Part shown: in pieces, positions 1 through 7,211 of the stretch | Position numbering within the stretch: the first letter of the stretch is position 1 | How the letters are laid out: each line of letters begins with the position of its first letter | The notes under the pieces: model-generated | Seen by the model: only the letters and a program-made list of their open reading frames with translations | Databases searched by the model: none | Told to the model about the DNA's origin: nothing | Program-made: the position numbers and the translations under genes | NCBI GenBank assembly: GCA_020200615.1 | Contig: JAIVIH010000275.1 | Span: 1-11,160, forward strand | Origin: Actinomycetota bacterium | GTDB lineage: Bacteria; Actinomycetota; Acidimicrobiia; Acidimicrobiales; AC-14 | Length of the DNA stretch: 11,160 nucleotides | Reading direction: 5' to 3'

Positions 1-294
1 GTTATCGAGGCCGGAAGGCTGCGCCTCCACACGTTCCACACGCCCGGCCACACCCCGGGCTCGGTGTGCTTCCGCATCGAGGGGTCACCCGTGCTGTTCG
101 CGGGCGACACCCTCTTCCCCGGCGGCCCCGGGGCCACCCGCCGGCGAGGCGGCGACTTCCCCGCCATCATCCGGTCCGTCGAGCGGCTCTTCACCCTCCC
201 GGAGGAGACCATCGTCATGCCTGGGCACGGGCTCGACACGACCATCGGCGCCGAGCGCCCCCACCTTCAGGAGTGGATCGACCGCGGCTGGTGA
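1..294 (+). CDS. Metallo-beta-lactamase-fold hydrolase (glyoxalase II-like), C-terminal part
   Basis: The frame is open from base 1 to the TGA at 292-294, so the N-terminal half, including the usual HxHxDH metal motif, lies outside the window. Visible residues 13-20 read HTPGHTPG, carrying the third-site metal histidine (His17) of the fold. AGDTLF follows, with the bridging metal aspartate (Asp36), and MPGHG near the end carries the last metal histidine. This order is typical of the small glyoxalase II-like (hydroxyacylglutathione hydrolase-type) MBL hydrolases, which are Zn- or Fe-dependent cytosolic hydrolases. The substrate cannot be told: in actinobacteria such proteins may act on thioesters, persulfides or other small molecules. 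The gene converges on the debranching-enzyme remnant with only 12 bases between the stops. Family assignment is firm; specific function is unknown. Confidence 0.88.
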   Translation, partial: VIEAGRLRLHTFHTPGHTPGSVCFRIEGSPVLFAGDTLFPGGPGATRRRGGDFPAIIRSVERLFTLPEETIVMPGHGLDTTIGAERPHLQEWIDRGW

Positions 295-306
295 GGTGCC
301 GGGTGT

Positions 307-1620
307 CTAGGCCGTCAGGGGCTTGCGGGGCTCGCTGATGACCTCGATGTCAGGCGCCAGGCCCTCGATCTTGAAGGTCTCCCCTTCGACCTCGACCGTC
401 ACCCGGGAGCCGGCCAGCGGGATCCGGTCGACCCGGAGGTAGCCCAACCACGGCGGGAGCGTGGGGCTGAGCCACACCTTCTGGTGGGGAACCCACGGAT
501 CGAGGCGCAGGATCGTCCGCAGGAACATGAGGGGGGACGCCGCCGCCCAGGCCTGCGGTGAGCAGGATGACGGATAGCTCACCGGGAACGGGACGTCGTG
601 GCGGCTCAGGCCCCCGAACAGCTCGGGGAGCCGGTTGAGCTGGTAGCCGGCGGCGTCGAGCAGGCCCAGGATCACCCGATGGGCGTCGTCCACGAAGCCG
701 TAGCGCATCAGCCCGGCGGCGATGATGGCGTTGTCGTGGGGCCAGATGGACCCGTTGTGGTAGCTGATCGGGTTGTAGCCCACCATCGACTCGGCCAGGG
801 TGCGGATGCCCCAGCCGCTGAACATGTCGGAGGACATCAGCTGCTGGGCGACGAGGGGCGCCTTCTCCTCGTCGACGATGCCGGTCCAAAGGCAGTGGCC
901 CATGTTGGAGCCGAGGGCGTCGATCGGGCGCTTGTCGGCGTCGAGCCCCATGGCGTAGTACCCGCGGTCGTCGAGCCAGAAGTCCTGGTTGAACTTCCTC
1001 TTCAACGAGGCGGCCTTCGACCGGAAGCGGGCCGCCGTGTGCTCGTCGTGCATCTCCTCGGCGAAGTGGGCCCGGGCAAGGTAGGCGCCGTAGGTGTACC
1101 CCTGGACCTCGGCCAGGGCGATGGGAGCGCGGGCGAGGGTGCCGTCGGCGAAGCGGATGGCGTCCCACGAGTCCTTCCAGCCCTGGTTGGCCAGGCCCCG
1201 GTCGGACGCTCGGCGGTACTCGACATAACCGTCACCGTCGGCGTCACCGAAGTTCTCGATCCATTCCATGGCCCGATCTGCGTGGGGAAGGAGCGAGTCG
1301 ACCAGCTCGGGGGCGAGGCCCCATCGACGGAGCTCACCGAGGAGCATGACGAACAGCGGCGTCGAGTCGGCCGAGCCGTAGTACACCCGCCCCCCGCCCA
1401 GGGACAGCGACGGGGCGTCGCCGAAGCGCATCTCGTGGAGGATCCGGCCTGGCTCCTCGTCGTTGCGGGGATCGACTTTCGTCCCCTGGAAGCGGGCCAG
1501 GGTCTGGAGCACGCCCAGGGCCAGATCGGGGTCGACGACCAGGGCTGCTCGACGGGGACGCCGCACCGGTAGCGGGGCTCGATCTCCTCGTCCTCGATGA
1601 CGGCGCAGATCTGCACGCAC
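307..1620 (-). pseudogene. Glycogen debranching enzyme-like protein, C-terminal catalytic-domain fragment
   Basis: From about base 1545 down to the TAG at 307-309 this frame encodes the (alpha/alpha)6-barrel part of an amylo-alpha-1,6-glucosidase/GH15-like protein. Recognisable blocks are LVVDPDLALGVLQTLARFQG, GRILHEMRFG, NQGWKDSWD, EVQGYTYGA, SYHNGSIWPHDNAI and PVSYPSSCSPQAWAA, followed by a small beta-rich tail. The roughly 25 residues before VVDPDLAL (bases 1546-1620) are Arg/Pro-rich and are an out-of-frame reading of the N-terminal fragment, so the start at 1620 is probably not real. The rest of the protein is in the frame that starts at 2279. As I remember the family, a segment including a conserved FGRDS motif should precede LVVDPDLAL; it is in neither frame. 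The expected role would be trimming or debranching of glycogen or related alpha-glucans. As sequenced, the fragment lacks part of the active domain and is unlikely to work alone. A sequence or assembly error is the main alternative. Confidence 0.75.
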
Positions 1621-2279
1621 GTTCGCCAGTTCCCGCGGGCGGGCACGATGACCTCCAGGGAGGCCAGGTTGGCCGACACCGCCGGCCCCTGTCCCCCGCT
1701 CAGAGGGCCGCTCGGGCCCTGCCCGCGCAGCGTGCCGCTCAGGCCCTGGATCGAGACCCGGACCCCTTTGCGGATCGCTCCCCGCCGGTGGCGGAAGACC
1801 ATCCCGTTCTCCGCCGGCTCCACCAGGACCTCGCCCTCCTGGCGCGGCCGGCCCTCCTTCACCTCGAACAGGTCGGCGAAGTCGGTGTTGAAGGCCAGCT
1901 CCAGCGAGCAGTAGGCCGCCTCCTCCCCGTAGTTGTAGATGACGATGTCTTCCCTCATGCCCCGGCCCACGTAGCGGTACCGGAACACGAGCATGGCGCT
2001 GTCAGCCTGGCCCGCCCGGGGCCGCGAGCGACTCACGAACGTGGCCGCGAAGGGGCTGGTGCGCTCGGCCGAGAGCGGCTCCGGCACCTGATCGTTCACC
2101 CTCAGCTCGAACCGCGACAGGAACCGCGTGTCCCGGAAGAACAGGCCCTGCGGGCTGTCGGGCAGCATGTCCCCGGACCGTCCCGAGATGCAGAACGCAG
2201 GACCCTCGACGAGGGTGACGCTCCCGCCTTGGGGTCCGAGCGAGGGGCTGGCCCCGGCAAAGGTCCATGGATCCGTCAC
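1002..2279 (-). pseudogene. Glycogen debranching enzyme-like protein, N-terminal domain fragment (frameshifted)
   Basis: It starts at GTG 2279-2277 with MTDPWTFAG; the nearest in-frame upstream stop is at 2321-2319 and no other start lies between. The first ~245 residues (2279 to about 1546) look like the N-terminal beta-sandwich of bacterial glycogen-debranching-type proteins: GLFFRDTRFLSRFEL, FRYRYVGRGMREDIVIYN, DFADLFEVK, and EPRYRCGVPVEQ at the end. After VEQ the frame becomes Arg/Ser/Pro-rich nonsense to the stop at 1002, while the genuine continuation is in the neighbouring frame (307-1545). The break is at about 1545/1546. Summing both real parts gives about 655 codons; I recall intact relatives as around 700-730 residues, so some 60-75 residues appear lost together with a frame change. 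An insert of tandem SG(T/P)L-type Gly/Ser/Pro repeats is encoded near 1690-1760. Promoter elements of the gene may share the region with sufC1. Confidence 0.75.
1705..1758. repeat. Degenerate 27-bp tandem repeat in the debranching-enzyme gene
   Basis: Bases 1705-1721 and 1732-1748 match at 15 of 17 positions and are exactly 27 bases (9 codons) apart. A further partial, weaker copy may lie just before 1705. On the coding (minus) strand this gives a Gly/Ser/Pro-rich stretch with SGTLRGQGP followed by SGPLSGGQGP, a flexible loop in the N-terminal domain. The period is a multiple of three, so copy-number changes would not shift the frame. Confidence 0.6.
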
Positions 2280-2287
2280 GGAGCGGC

Positions 2288-2293
2288 AGCGTA
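2288..2293 (-). promoter_or_regulatory. Putative -10 hexamer for the debranching-enzyme gene
   Basis: On the minus strand TACGCT fits the actinobacterial TAnnnT -10 pattern, and 8 bases separate it from the GTG start at 2279. Transcription would then begin at or within a base or two of the start codon, giving a leaderless mRNA. This fits the lack of any ribosome-binding site there. No convincing -35 element is seen. Inferred from spacing and consensus only. Confidence 0.3.
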
Positions 2294-2312
2294 GTGGTCG
2301 CGCCGGGTGACA

Positions 2313-2342
2313 TTTCCACTACCTAGGTAGTAGTAATAGACT
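2313..2342 (+). promoter_or_regulatory. Putative sufC1-sufS-sufU promoter
   Basis: TTTCCA (2313-2318, 4 of 6 matches to TTGACA) and TAGACT (2337-2342, TAnnnT type) are separated by 18 bases. The -10 ends 8 bases before the GTG start of sufC1 at 2351, so the message is probably leaderless or nearly so; only a weak GGA lies upstream of the GTG. The spacer is almost filled by the palindrome at 2318-2331, which suggests repressor control. The region is a short AT-rich island in otherwise very GC-rich DNA. Inference from sequence pattern. Confidence 0.45.
2318..2331. promoter_or_regulatory. Perfect 14-bp palindrome, probable repressor operator
   Basis: ACTACCTAGGTAGT is its own reverse complement over all 14 bases. 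It lies in the 70-base gap between the divergent debranching-enzyme and sufC1 genes, between the proposed -35 and -10 of sufC1. A dimeric repressor bound here would block sufC1 transcription and could also affect the divergent gene. Many actinobacterial suf operons are controlled by SufR, whose gene is not in this window. I do not recognise the sequence as a known SufR, IscR or BlaI site. Confidence 0.5.
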
Positions 2343-2350
2343 GGATCGAC

Positions 2351-3091
2351 GTGGAGCCGCTCTTCGCCATCGACGGCCTGCACGTGTCGGCCGGCGGGGT
2401 GGAGATCCTGAAGGGGGTCGACCTAACCGTCCAGCCGGGCGAGGTGCACGCCCTCATGGGCCCCAACGGCTCGGGCAAGTCCACCCTGGCCAACACCCTG
2501 CTCGCCCATCCCGACTACCAGGTCACGGCGGGCACCATCCGGTTCAAGGGTGAGGAGATCACCGACTGGTCGACGGAGATCAGGGGCAAGGCCGGCATCT
2601 TCCTCGCCTTCCAGTATCCCGAGGAGATCCCGGGCGTCTCGGTCGTGCAGTTCCTCCGTCAGGCCCTGTCCGCCCGCAAGGGCATGGACTTGTCCGTCCT
2701 CGAGCTCCGGGTGGCGATCATGGAGTGGATGAGCCGGTTGGGCATCGCTCCCGCCTTCGGTGACCGCTACCTCAACGAGGGCTTTTCCGGAGGCGAGAAG
2801 AAGCGGAACGAGGTGCTGCAGATGGCCATCCTCGAGCCCGAGTTCGCCGTGCTGGACGAGACCGACTCCGGTCTGGACATCGACGCCCTCAAAGTGGTGG
2901 CCAAGGGCGTCCAGGAGGTCCGCACCGACCGCCCCGAGCTGGGCGTGCTCATCATCACCCATTACCAGCGGATCCTGCAGTACCTGCAGCCTGACGTGGT
3001 GCACATCCTGGTCGACGGCCGGATCGCGGTCAGCGGAGGGCCGGAGCTCGCCCACCAGCTCGAGCGCGAGGGGTACGACGCGTGGCGCTGA
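2351..3091 (+). CDS. sufC: SufC, Fe-S cluster assembly ATPase (full-length copy, SufC1)
   Basis: This 246-residue protein is an ABC-type ATPase of the SufBCD scaffold complex, cytosolic and not a transporter. It has Walker A GPNGSGKST (37-45, Lys43), a Q-loop in AFQYPEEIPGVS, the signature FSGGEKKR (145-152) typical of SufC, Walker B with DETDSGLD (Asp169, Glu170) and the H-loop ITHYQR (His204). The C-terminal tail (VHILVDGRI, then SGGPELA and EREGYDAW) is complete, and length matches the family. The GTG start at 2351 precedes MEPLFAIDGL, where SufC homology begins, and sits 8 bases after a -10-like TAGACT. Its 3' end overlaps the sufS start. Unusually, it is separated from sufD, and a second, shorter SufC is encoded at 8717-9358. 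Confidence 0.96.
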   Translation: MEPLFAIDGLHVSAGGVEILKGVDLTVQPGEVHALMGPNGSGKSTLANTLLAHPDYQVTAGTIRFKGEEITDWSTEIRGKAGIFLAFQYPEEIPGVSVVQFLRQALSARKGMDLSVLELRVAIMEWMSRLGIAPAFGDRYLNEGFSGGEKKRNEVLQMAILEPEFAVLDETDSGLDIDALKVVAKGVQEVRTDRPELGVLIITHYQRILQYLQPDVVHILVDGRIAVSGGPELAHQLEREGYDAWR

Positions 3092-4383
3092 GCCCGTCGG
3101 CCCCGGAGGTCCCACCAGTCGCAGCGCCGGTGCCGGGGCCCCGCCCCGTCCTCAGCCTCGACCCGCTGAAGGTGAAGCAGGACTTCCCCATCTTTGAAGG
3201 TGACGACGCTCACCGCGGCCTGGTGTTCCTCGACTCGGCGGCCAGCTCCCAGAAGCCGTGGGCCGTGCTCAACGCCATGGAGCACTACTACGAGACCACC
3301 CACGCCAACGTGCACCGGGGCGTGTACGCCATCGCCGAAGGGGCCACCGCGGCCTACGAGGACGCCCGCAGGGCGGTGGCCCGCTTCATCGGTGCCCCCA
3401 CGCCCCGGAGCGTCGTCTTCACCAAGAACGCCACCGAGGCCATCAACCTGGTCGCCCACTCGTGGGCCCGGTCCAACCTCGGCCCCGGCGACGTGGTCCT
3501 GCTGTCGGAGATGGAGCACCACGCCAACTTCGTGCCCTGGCTCATGCTCCGGGAGGAGCGGGGCGTCGAGCTGCGCTTCATCGGTCTCGGGCACGACGGG
3601 TACCTGGACCTCACCGACCTCGACCGCCTCCTGGACGGAGTCCGGCTGGTGGCCGTCACGGCCATGTCCAACGTGCTGGGAACCCTGCCCCCCGTGCGGC
3701 GGATCGCAGACGCCGCCCACGCCGGCGGCGCCCTGGTCCTGCTGGACGGGGCCCAGTACGTCCCCCATCTGCCCACCCGAGTCTCCGAGCTGGGCTGCGA
3801 CTTCCTCGCCTTCAGCGCCCACAAGATGTGCGGGCCCACGGGCATCGGCGCCCTGTGGGGCCGCGAGGAGCTCCTCGAGGGGATGCCCGCCTTCCTGGGC
3901 GGTGGCGAGATGATCCGCGACGTCAGGCTGGACGGCTGGCTCCCGAACGAGCTGCCGTGGAAGTTCGAGGCCGGCACCCCGCCCATCGCCGAGGCCGTGG
4001 GGTTCGGTGCGGCCGTCGAGTACCTCGAGGCGCTGGGGATGGAGGCCGTGCGCGAGCACGAGCTGTCACTCACCGAGTACGCCCTGCGCACCCTGCGGGA
4101 GCGCCACGGCGACGACCTGGTGGTGCACGGGCCCACCGAGCTGCACGAGCGGGGAGGGGTGATTTCCTTCGCCTACAAGGACATCCACCCCCACGACCTG
4201 TCGCAGGTGCTCGACCAGGCCGGTGTGTGCGTCAGGGCCGGTCACCACTGCGCCAAGCCTCTGATGCGACGGCTGGGCCTGACGGCGACGGCTCGGGCCT
4301 CGTTCTACGTGTACAACGACGAGTCCGACGTGGATGCGCTGTCGGACGGGCTCGTCGCCGCCGCCGAGCTGTTCGCGGCCTAA
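3082..4383 (+). CDS. sufS: SufS, cysteine desulfurase
   Basis: A 433-residue PLP-dependent class V aminotransferase-fold enzyme that removes sulfur from L-cysteine as a persulfide for Fe-S cluster assembly. Visible features are FLDSAASSQKP near the N-terminus, EMEHHAN (PLP-stacking His), DGAQ (PLP pyridine contact), FSAHKMCGP with the Schiff-base Lys248, FEAGTPP, and the active-site loop RAGHHCAKP with Cys390, which takes the persulfide. This short loop is that of the SufS (group II) type. The GTG start at 3082 overlaps the sufC stop by 10 bases, suggesting translational coupling. The first ~25 residues are Pro/Ala-rich and poorly conserved, so the true start could be a little further in. sufU, its sulfur acceptor, follows 15 bases downstream. 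Confidence 0.96.
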   Translation: MALSPSAPEVPPVAAPVPGPRPVLSLDPLKVKQDFPIFEGDDAHRGLVFLDSAASSQKPWAVLNAMEHYYETTHANVHRGVYAIAEGATAAYEDARRAVARFIGAPTPRSVVFTKNATEAINLVAHSWARSNLGPGDVVLLSEMEHHANFVPWLMLREERGVELRFIGLGHDGYLDLTDLDRLLDGVRLVAVTAMSNVLGTLPPVRRIADAAHAGGALVLLDGAQYVPHLPTRVSELGCDFLAFSAHKMCGPTGIGALWGREELLEGMPAFLGGGEMIRDVRLDGWLPNELPWKFEAGTPPIAEAVGFGAAVEYLEALGMEAVREHELSLTEYALRTLRERHGDDLVVHGPTELHERGGVISFAYKDIHPHDLSQVLDQAGVCVRAGHHCAKPLMRRLGLTATARASFYVYNDESDVDALSDGLVAAAELFAA

Positions 4384-4398
4384 GAGCGGATCGAAACC

Positions 4399-4899
4399 AT
4401 GGCCGGACTGGAAGACCTCTACCGCGAGATCATCCTCGACCACTACCGCAACCCGCGGAACCGGGGTGACCTTCCCGTGCCTCCCGCCCTGCGCTCCGAG
4501 GGCTTCAACCCCCTGTGCGGCGACGAGGTGGTGGTGTACCTCGAACTGGAGGAAGGCCGCCTCAGCGAGGTCAAGATCGCCGGCCAGGGGTGCTCCATCA
4601 GCCAGTCCTCGGCCTCGATGATGTCGGCCGCTATCAAGGGCCGATCGGTGGAGGAGGCCCGAGCCCTCATCCGGGCCTTCAAGGCCATGATGTCGATTCA
4701 CGAGCATCGTCTCGACGGTGACGGGCAGGAGGTGCAGGAGCCGGTGCTGCCCGATCCTGCGGTCCCGCTGGGCGACCTGGAGGCGCTCCGGGGCGTGGTG
4801 AAGTTCCCCGTCCGGATCAAGTGCGCCACCCTCTCGTGGAACACCCTCTCCCAGGGACTGGACGAGGCGGAAGCCGAGCAGGTCGATTCTGTGGGATGA
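4399..4899 (+). CDS. sufU: SufU, zinc-dependent sulfurtransferase/scaffold
   Basis: A 166-residue NifU/IscU-fold protein that accepts persulfide sulfur from SufS. It starts with MAGLEDLYREIILDHYRNPR, the typical SufU opening. The three family cysteines and the aspartate ligand are present: NPLCGD (Cys40, Asp42), GQGCSISQSSASMM (Cys65) and VRIKCATLSWNTL (Cys142). The long stretch between Cys65 and the last cysteine is the insertion that separates SufU from IscU. Here it is some 14 residues longer than in the ~147-residue Bacillus protein, and acidic. The ATG at 4399 follows sufS by 15 bases. A sufT/PaaD-like (DUF59) gene, often next in actinobacterial suf operons, does not follow. Confidence 0.95.
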   Translation: MAGLEDLYREIILDHYRNPRNRGDLPVPPALRSEGFNPLCGDEVVVYLELEEGRLSEVKIAGQGCSISQSSASMMSAAIKGRSVEEARALIRAFKAMMSIHEHRLDGDGQEVQEPVLPDPAVPLGDLEALRGVVKFPVRIKCATLSWNTLSQGLDEAEAEQVDSVG

Positions 4900-4920
4900 C
4901 GGCGGACAAGCGGGGCTGAA

Positions 4921-5874
4921 GTGGACGGAGACCGCATCCGGCGCCTGCTAGCCGGGGACGACGGGGGACCAGGCACGGCGCCTGACGGCGCTGTCTCGAC
5001 CGGCACGGTTCTGATGCCCGGCGTCTGGGACGCCCTCTCGTCTCGTCTCGTGGCCGATGCCGGCTTCGAGGTCTGCTTTCTCTCGGGCTACGCCACGGCC
5101 GCCACTCTGCTGGGCCTGCCCGACTTCGGCTATCTCACGCAGGCCGAGATGGCCGAGGTGGCCCGCCGGGTCTGCCGCGCTGCGCCCGAGTTGGCAGTGG
5201 TCATCGACGGGGACACCGGCCACGGCAACGCCCTGAACACCATCCGCACGGTGGAGCTGTTCGAGTCGGCGGGCGGGGCCGGCATCTTCCTCGAGGACCA
5301 GGTCTGGCCCAAGAAGTGCGGTCACCTGAAGGGAAAGCGGGTCGTGCCCCGCGAGGAGTGGCTCACCAAGCTCAAGGCGGCCGTCGACCACCGGGACCGG
5401 CTGTTCGTGGTGGCCCGCACCGACGCCCGGGCCGCGATCGGGCTGGACGAGGCCTGCGAGCGGGCGCGGATGGCGGCCGACCTGGGTGTCGACGCCATCT
5501 TCGTGGAAGCGCCGGAGTCGATCGAGGAGATGGAGGCGGTGGCCCGGGCCACCCCGGGCATCGTGCGGGTAGCCAACATGATCGAGGCGGGGAAGACCCC
5601 GCTCCTCACTCCCAAGGAGCTCCACGACCTGGGGTTCGACCTGATCGTGTCGCCCCTGACCGGCCTGTTCGCCGCCGCCCGGGCCCTCTCCAACGCCTAC
5701 GGCGTCCTCCGGCAGAAGGGTTCGCTCCGGGACGACCTCGACCTGGTCACCTCGTTCGAGGCCTTCAACGCCGTGGTCGGGCTCGACCGCCATTACGAGC
5801 TTGAGTCCCAGTACGCCGAGGCCGGGCCGTCCCCCCCGCCGGAGGCCGACGGGCCGGCGTCCACCTCGGGGTGA
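4921..5874 (+). CDS. PEP mutase/isocitrate lyase superfamily protein (methylisocitrate lyase-like)
   Basis: A 317-residue TIM-barrel enzyme. The core starts at PGVWDALSSRL (33-43) and FLSGYATAA. DGDTGHG (96-102) is the Mg-binding acidic motif, FLEDQ (123-127) carries conserved acids, and PKKCGH (130-135, Cys133) is the signature loop shared by isocitrate and methylisocitrate lyases. ARTDAR and VEAPES follow. Known reactions include C-C cleavage of 2-methylisocitrate and oxaloacetate decarboxylation. The KKCGH cysteine favours a lyase over a phosphonate-forming mutase, and no phosphonate genes are nearby. The real substrate is open. The N-terminus has an unusual Gly/Asp-rich insert (12-28), and the Pro/Ser-rich tail is likely disordered. 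The GTG start at 4921 lies 21 bases after sufU, so it is probably co-transcribed with the suf genes; its stop overlaps the next gene as GTGA. Confidence 0.88.
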   Translation: MDGDRIRRLLAGDDGGPGTAPDGAVSTGTVLMPGVWDALSSRLVADAGFEVCFLSGYATAATLLGLPDFGYLTQAEMAEVARRVCRAAPELAVVIDGDTGHGNALNTIRTVELFESAGGAGIFLEDQVWPKKCGHLKGKRVVPREEWLTKLKAAVDHRDRLFVVARTDARAAIGLDEACERARMAADLGVDAIFVEAPESIEEMEAVARATPGIVRVANMIEAGKTPLLTPKELHDLGFDLIVSPLTGLFAAARALSNAYGVLRQKGSLRDDLDLVTSFEAFNAVVGLDRHYELESQYAEAGPSPPPEADGPASTSG

Positions 5875-7172
5875 ACCGGGGGACCCTCGCCTCGCTACGG
5901 CCTCTCCGCCAGCGCGACTTCGCCATCGTGTGGGCGGCCGCCCTGGTGTCCAACATCGGCTCGTGGATGCAGACCGTGGCCGTCGGCGTGCTCATCACCG
6001 ACCTGACGGGCCGGGCGGGCTGGACGGGGCTGGTGGCCGCCGCCGCCTTCCTGCCCATCGGCCTGCTCTCACCCGTGGGCGGGGCCATGGCCGATCGGGT
6101 CGACCGCCGCCGCTGGCTGCTGGCGACGACGGTGGGGGAGACGGCGCTGGCCGCGGGCCTGACCGCGCTGGCCGCAACCGGGAGGGCCAGCGCCGGGCTG
6201 ATCACCCTGCTGGTCCTGGGCGCCGGTTGCATGACGGCCCTGGGCCTGCCTGCCTTCCAGGCCATCCTGCCCGACCTCGTTCCCCGGGAGGACATCCTCG
6301 CTGCCAGCTCGCTGGGCCTGGCCCAGTACAACCTGGGGCGGGTCGTCGGGCCCGCCCTCGCCGGCCTGGTGCTGGTGACGGGCTCGTTCACGTGGGCCTT
6401 CGCCATCAACACCGCGTCGTTCGCGGCGGTCATGGGGGCCCTTCTCGTCGTCCGTCTACCACCGGCGTCGGTCAGACCCGAGGAGGGTGGGCTGTGGCGG
6501 CGGATCGTGGCGGGCGCCCGAGGCGCGGCGGCCGAGCCCGGGTGCCGGCTCGCCATCCTCACCATCGCCGTGGTGGCCCTGCTCCTGTCGCCCTTCATCG
6601 CCCTCGTTCCCGCCGTCGCGGCCAAGCTCTTCGGCAGGGGGGAGAGCGGGACGTCGGTCCTGATCACGGCGCAGGGCGTGGGGGCGGTCCTCGGCGCCCT
6701 GCTCCTGGCGTCGGCCGCCCAGCGGTTCGGGCGCCGGCGCGTCCTCGTCGCCAACCTCGTCGCCGTCCCGATCCTCCTGATGGGCTACGCCGCCGCCCCC
6801 AGCCTTCCCGCCGCCACCGTGGCCCTCCTCGGCGTCGGGGTCGCGTACGTCGGAGTGCTGTCGGGGCTGGGAGCGGTGGTCCAGCTCCGGGCGCCGGAGG
6901 TGCTGCGGGCCCGAATCCTCAGCCTGTACATGGTCGCCCTCGGCGTCGTCTACCCGCTGGGTGCCGTCATCCATGGCGTGCTGGGCGACCAGCTCGGGCT
7001 CCGGGCCGTGACCGCAGGAACGGCGGCTGCCTTCCTGGTCCTCGTCATCGCCGCCGGGCTGCTCCGGCCCAACCTGGCCCTGTCCTTCGAGGACATCGAG
7101 GACGAGGGCGACGATGCGGGTGAGGCCGGCACTCCGACCGCGGGCTCTCCTACTGCCCTCCCTGCGAGCTGA
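5871..7172 (+). CDS. MFS transporter, MFS_3/EntS-like efflux family
   Basis: A 433-residue inner-membrane protein with about 12 hydrophobic segments, the usual MFS size. The N-terminus LRPLRQRDFAIVWAAALVSNIGSWMQ and the following GGAMADRVDRRR (motif A loop between TM2 and TM3) fit the group annotated MFS_3/transmembrane secretion effector, which includes the enterobactin exporter EntS. A basic cytoplasmic loop lies between TM6 and TM7 (around residues 198-215). The C-terminal 40 residues are acidic then Pro/Thr/Ser-rich and probably cytoplasmic. The GTG start shares GTGA with the stop of the upstream lyase-like gene, indicating translational coupling. Substrate is unknown; no siderophore or antibiotic genes are nearby to guide it. 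Confidence 0.9.
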   Translation: MNRGTLASLRPLRQRDFAIVWAAALVSNIGSWMQTVAVGVLITDLTGRAGWTGLVAAAAFLPIGLLSPVGGAMADRVDRRRWLLATTVGETALAAGLTALAATGRASAGLITLLVLGAGCMTALGLPAFQAILPDLVPREDILAASSLGLAQYNLGRVVGPALAGLVLVTGSFTWAFAINTASFAAVMGALLVVRLPPASVRPEEGGLWRRIVAGARGAAAEPGCRLAILTIAVVALLLSPFIALVPAVAAKLFGRGESGTSVLITAQGVGAVLGALLLASAAQRFGRRRVLVANLVAVPILLMGYAAAPSLPAATVALLGVGVAYVGVLSGLGAVVQLRAPEVLRARILSLYMVALGVVYPLGAVIHGVLGDQLGLRAVTAGTAAAFLVLVIAAGLLRPNLALSFEDIEDEGDDAGEAGTPTAGSPTALPAS

Positions 7173-7196
7173 CCCCGACCGGGTCAGTGACGGTTG

Positions 7197-7211
7197 CGGC
7201 TGCCTCAGCCG
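7197..7211. terminator. Hairpin between convergent MFS and thioredoxin-fold genes
   Basis: CGGCTG (7197-7202) and CAGCCG (7206-7211) form a perfect 6-bp stem with a 3-base loop. It spans the stop codon of the minus-strand gene and sits 24 bases after the MFS stop. It could serve transcription from both sides. There is no T-run, so an intrinsic terminator is only a suggestion. Confidence 0.35.

Noticed and set aside
598..1572. Long plus-strand open frame (324 codons) opposite the debranching gene
   Set aside because: Its product is Val/Gly/His-rich with no motif, and it mirrors conserved catalytic-domain codons on the other strand; typical shadow of GC-rich coding.
2318..2331. Palindrome as a mobile-element or integrase site
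   Set aside because: There are no direct repeats, transposase or integrase genes around it, and its place between -35 and -10 fits an operator better.
2962..4059. Long minus-strand open frame opposite sufS
   Set aside because: The opposite strand encodes SufS with all catalytic residues; this frame gives Gly/Val/His-rich sequence with no family signature.
4921..7172. Phosphonate biosynthesis or export unit (PEP mutase plus exporter)
   Set aside because: The KKCGH loop points to the lyase side of the superfamily, and no phosphonopyruvate decarboxylase or other phosphonate gene is present.
5871..7172. Siderophore exporter tied to iron control of suf
   Set aside because: The MFS_3 family includes EntS but is very broad, and no siderophore genes are in the window.
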